Assembly: GCA_002412935.1 (NCBI GenBank)
Contig: DHWA01000025.1
Location: forward strand, 1 to 15,329
Direction: 5' to 3'
Length of the DNA stretch: 15,329 bases
Origin: Patescibacteria group bacterium UBA5194
GTDB lineage: Bacteria; Patescibacteriota; Gracilibacteria; BD1-5; UBA6164
Below are positions 15,040 to 15,329 of the stretch, piece by piece. The position numbers and the translations under genes are program-made. The notes below the pieces were generated by a model, which was given only the letters and a program-made list of their open reading frames with translations, did not search any database and was not told where the DNA came from. Each line of letters begins with the position of its first letter. Position 1 is the stretch's first letter.

Positions 15040-15065
15040 GTCATTCCTGGCTTGACCAGGAATCT
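15040..15065 (+). repeat. REP-like palindrome, copy 1
   Basis: A 26-bp unit begins GTCATTCC and ends GGAATCT, with a perfect 8-bp stem ATTCCTGG/CCAGGAAT around a CTTGA loop. It is markedly GC-richer than its surroundings. It lies upstream of the SDR start. Confidence 0.8.
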
Positions 15066-15153
15066 ATGTACACATTTATCTTATTTATATCACTTATTGG
15101 AATAAAAATTTATCTGTTTCATCAGTTATATTAAATAAGTTTTACCTTGCTAG

Positions 15154-15179
15154 AGATTCCGGATCCAGTCCGGAATGAC
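15154..15179 (-). repeat. REP-like palindrome, copy 2 (inverted)
   Basis: The same 26-bp unit in opposite orientation, with stem ATTCCGGA/TCCGGAAT. It matches copy 1 at 21 of 26 positions. Four of the five differences form two compensatory base-pair changes in the stem. It lies 6 bp past the stop of the gene entering from the right. With copy 1 it delimits a 140-bp AT-rich element. Confidence 0.8.
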
Positions 15180-15185
15180 AATATC

Positions 15186-15329
15186 TTACTCATCCATACA
15201 AATCATACAATTTTGATCTAAATCCTTAAATAGATTATAGAAAAAATCTCTTGTATTTCTATCGCACCTAACGAAATCATCAGGTTCTTTGTTTAATTTA
15301 TAAAGTACATCAAGGCGAGGATATTTTTT
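15186..15329 (-). CDS. Unknown protein, C-terminal 47 residues (5' part outside window)
   Basis: The minus-strand frame is open from the window edge to a TAA at 15186-15188. The peptide includes YPRLDVLYKLNKEPDDF, then VRCDRNTRDFFYNLFKDLDQNC and ends MICMDE. It contains no in-frame TGA, and its codon use is slightly less AT-biased than neighbouring genes, including one CGC. I do not recognise a family. The coding call rests on a continuous frame with protein-like composition that ends just before the repeat. Confidence 0.55.
   Translation of the reverse strand, partial: KKYPRLDVLYKLNKEPDDFVRCDRNTRDFFYNLFKDLDQNCMICMDE

Noticed and set aside
15040..15179. Insertion sequence or CRISPR array
   Set aside because: There is no transposase frame between the repeats and only two copies, in inverted orientation with an AT-rich centre, so neither an IS nor a CRISPR array.

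Overview
The window comes from a strongly AT-rich bacterium that reads UGA as glycine (translation table 25). Under the standard code every long gene here breaks at internal TGA codons. When TGA is read as Gly, the genes become full-length proteins with UGA at invariant glycines: the Walker A motif of PilT, the conserved core loops of uS5 and uL15, and the GKTG loop of uS3. Stops are TAA or TAG only. Tryptophan keeps TGG, so this is not a UGA=Trp code. Code 25 is known from Candidatus Absconditabacteria (SR1) and Gracilibacteria (BD1-5/GN02) of the Patescibacteria/CPR. The absence of rpmD (uL30) between rpsE and rplO also fits CPR. One CGG codon in lepA hints at a second reassignment (CGG=Trp), which I recall being reported for Absconditabacteria. 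I therefore lean to that phylum, without certainty.

Layout. Positions 1-7269 (+) hold the S10/spc ribosomal protein cluster: rplV (3' part), rpsC, rplP, rpmC, rpsQ, rplN, rplX, rplE, rpsN, rpsH, rplF, rplR, rpsE, rplO and secY. A strong terminator follows secY, and adk, map and infA do not follow. Positions 7323-9401 (-) hold a PilT-type retraction ATPase and, upstream of it, an exported protein with an LPXTG-like (PDTGP) C-terminal anchor. Positions 9564-11438 (+) hold lepA (EF4). From 11512 onward the content is accessory: a Cys-His-Asp (NAT/transglutaminase-like) protein (+), a VanZ-like membrane protein (-), an unrecognised protein (+), an SDR oxidoreductase (-), a pair of inverted REP-like hairpin repeats, and the 3' end of an unknown gene (-).

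Expression signals. I saw no convincing Shine-Dalgarno sequence before any gene. Instead, many leaders consist of short tandem heptamers of TAATT(A/G)T ending at or near the ATG. Consensus-like promoters (TTGACA, 16-17 nt, TATAAT-like) are visible before the surface protein gene, the 11512 gene, and the divergent 13314/13476 pair. In the divergent pair both -35 boxes lie inside one perfect inverted repeat. At two sites (pilT and 11512) a terminator hairpin abuts the next start codon, and the predicted transcription start lies inside the hairpin. Only the pieces present here can be joined functionally: ribosome and Sec translocon assembly, translation (EF4), and a possible surface/pilus pair.
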